Positions 4,705-5,659 of a DNA stretch of 5,659 bases are shown one piece after another; position 1 is the first letter of the stretch; every line of letters begins with the position of its first letter. The DNA is taken from contig CAZFBR010000220.1 in NCBI GenBank assembly GCA_964517215.1, positions 1 to 5,659 of the forward strand, in the 5' to 3' direction. The DNA is from CAZFBR01 sp035353495 [NCBI: uncultured bacterium] (GTDB taxonomy: Bacteria > DAOPZR01). The notes below the pieces were generated by a model. That model was not told the origin of the DNA, made no database searches, and saw only the letters and a program-made list of their open reading frames with translations. Position numbers and translations under genes: made by a program.

Positions 4705-5659
4705 ATGCCGGCGCTGATTCGCCGCGCCCCGCCGCCGGTTCCGGCATGGCTGCCGGGGCGCTCTCCGCCCGGCTGTAGCTACGCTGCTGCCCGCGATCGT
4801 GGTCGCGACCGCGATCACGATCCCGGCCATGACTGCCGCGCGGCTCGTGCCGGCGGTCATGGCCGCCGCGCCGGTCCTGATCGCCACCGCGTTCGCCGCC
4901 GCTGCCGCCGCGCATCACCTGCGCCCGTTCCTTGAATTCATCCAGCGCCAGCTTGACCACGCGCCGCTCGGGTCCTTCGAGCCACAGCGTGTCGGTCAGC
5001 AGATTGACGGAGATCACCGTGTACATGTCATTGTCCATCTGCGCCTTCTGCCCGATCCGCGGGAACTGGTGCCGGCGGGTGCGGTAATACTCTTCCTCGT
5101 AATTCAGGCAGCACATGAGCCGGCCGCACAGCCCGGAGATCTTGACCGGCGACAGATTGAGGCCCTGGTCCTTGGCCATCTTGATCGACACCGGCGCAAA
5201 ATCGCGCAGGAAGGTAGCGCAACAGATCTCGCGCCCACACGGCCCCAGCCCGCCCATGCGCTTCGCCTCGTCGCGCACCCCGATCTGCCGCAGTTCGATC
5301 CGCGTGCGGAAGATGTGCGCGAGATCACGCACCAGCTTGCGGAAATCAACCCGCGTCTCGGCGATGAAAAAGAAGGTCAGCTTGGAGCCGTCGAACGCAT
5401 AGTCCGCATCCACCAGCGTCATCGGCAGTTTCTGCTGCTCAATGCACTCGCGGCAGGTGGCGATGGCCTCGGTAGCGCGCTGCTTCATCCGCCCCGCCCG
5501 CTCGACATCCTGCTCCGTCGCCTTGCGCACGATTTTGCGCGTTTCCTGCGGCACCCGGTTGGCATCGCGCGTTTCGGCATTCGACGCCGCGCGCGCCAGC
5601 TCCTCGCCGCGCTCCAGCGCGCCAACCAGCCAGGCGCCTGCGACAATGCCCGGATCCTC
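4703..5659 (-). CDS. ricT: RicT/YaaT (PSP1-domain) protein, 5' end outside the window, with Arg/Gly/Asp-rich tail
   Basis: 318 codons are visible and the true start lies beyond the right edge. The frame stays open from 5554 to 5659 and encodes the family's N-terminal part, including LVGALERGEEL, which aligns with the VIVETARGVEYG region of B. subtilis YaaT. The GTG at 5554 is therefore internal. Counting the first visible codon as 1, the PSP1 core has RVDFRKLVRDLAHIFRTRIE (103-122), IGVRDEAKRMGGLGPCGREI (126-145, followed by two Cys) and ISGLCGRLMCCLNYE (174-188). These Cys-rich GPCG..CC and GLCG..CC motifs match the cysteines associated with Fe-S clusters in the B. subtilis RicAFT complex. 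That complex helps RNase Y mature mRNAs and affects phosphorelay-controlled development. From about residue 250 a roughly 69-residue tail rich in Arg, Gly, Asp and His (DNA 4706-4912) is added; typical RicT ends near its start. Whether partner proteins RicA and RicF exist here is unknown. Confidence 0.95.
   Translation of the reverse strand, partial: EDPGIVAGAWLVGALERGEELARAASNAETRDANRVPQETRKIVRKATEQDVERAGRMKQRATEAIATCRECIEQQKLPMTLVDADYAFDGSKLTFFFIAETRVDFRKLVRDLAHIFRTRIELRQIGVRDEAKRMGGLGPCGREICCATFLRDFAPVSIKMAKDQGLNLSPVKISGLCGRLMCCLNYEEEYYRTRRHQFPRIGQKAQMDNDMYTVISVNLLTDTLWLEGPERRVVKLALDEFKERAQVMRGGSGGERGGDQDRRGGHDRRHEPRGSHGRDRDRGRDHDRGQQRSYSRAESAPAAMPEPAAGRGESAPA

Noticed and set aside
3152-4717. 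A plus-strand open frame of 521 codons antisense to almost all of metG
   Set aside because: Its translation is rich in Arg, His and Gln with no recognisable domain, and the opposite strand encodes an unmistakable MetRS. Codon bias in GC-rich genes commonly leaves such antisense frames open.
4795-4822. A near-perfect 28-bp palindrome (13-bp arms with one mismatch)
   Set aside because: It is explained by alternating Arg and Asp/His codons in the RicT tail, because CGC/GAT/CAC-type codons in alternation are self-complementary. It need not be a protein-binding site.

Overview
This GC-rich window looks like ordinary chromosome from a diderm (Gram-negative-type) bacterium. Three of the five genes encode predicted lipoproteins. 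One of these has a LolA/LolB-like sequence pattern, which implies an outer membrane. RicT (PSP1/YaaT family) beside a short methionyl-tRNA synthetase is an arrangement found in Firmicutes and in several deep diderm phyla (Deltaproteobacteria, Acidobacteria, PVC-type and related lineages). The lipoproteins argue against Firmicutes, but the sequence does not allow a firm genus or phylum. There are no mobile elements, CRISPR arrays, rRNA or tRNA genes.

Layout, left to right. Positions 1-149 contain no convincing gene; this is the space downstream of a leftward operon. The operon (minus strand, 2602 to 150) encodes a peptide/oligopeptide-type ABC substrate-binding lipoprotein and then, through an ATGA start/stop overlap, a smaller LolA/LolB-like lipoprotein. 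A 107-bp divergent intergenic region (2603-2709) carries a good minus-strand sigma70-type promoter. It separates the operon from a short plus-strand gene (2710-3033) for a lipoprotein with a glycine zipper and a C-terminal zinc-ribbon-like motif. That gene ends in a strong rho-independent terminator. Convergent to it is a second leftward operon: ricT (5' end cut off by the right edge of the window) followed after 9 bp by metG, whose Shine-Dalgarno overlaps the ricT stop codon.

How the genes fit together. ricT-metG is an information-processing pair: RicT acts in RNA processing/maturation in Bacillus subtilis, and MetG charges tRNA-Met. The left half is cell-envelope material: a solute-binding lipoprotein, a lipid-carrier-like lipoprotein and a glycine-zipper lipoprotein. 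No permease or ATPase for the binding protein is visible.

The observations most worth a second look are the zinc ribbon on an exported glycine-zipper lipoprotein, the Arg/Gly/Asp/His-rich disordered tail of RicT, the translational coupling of a solute-binding protein to a LolB-like lipoprotein, and the mirrored leader sequences of the two divergent genes. I do not see a clearly new multi-gene system here.
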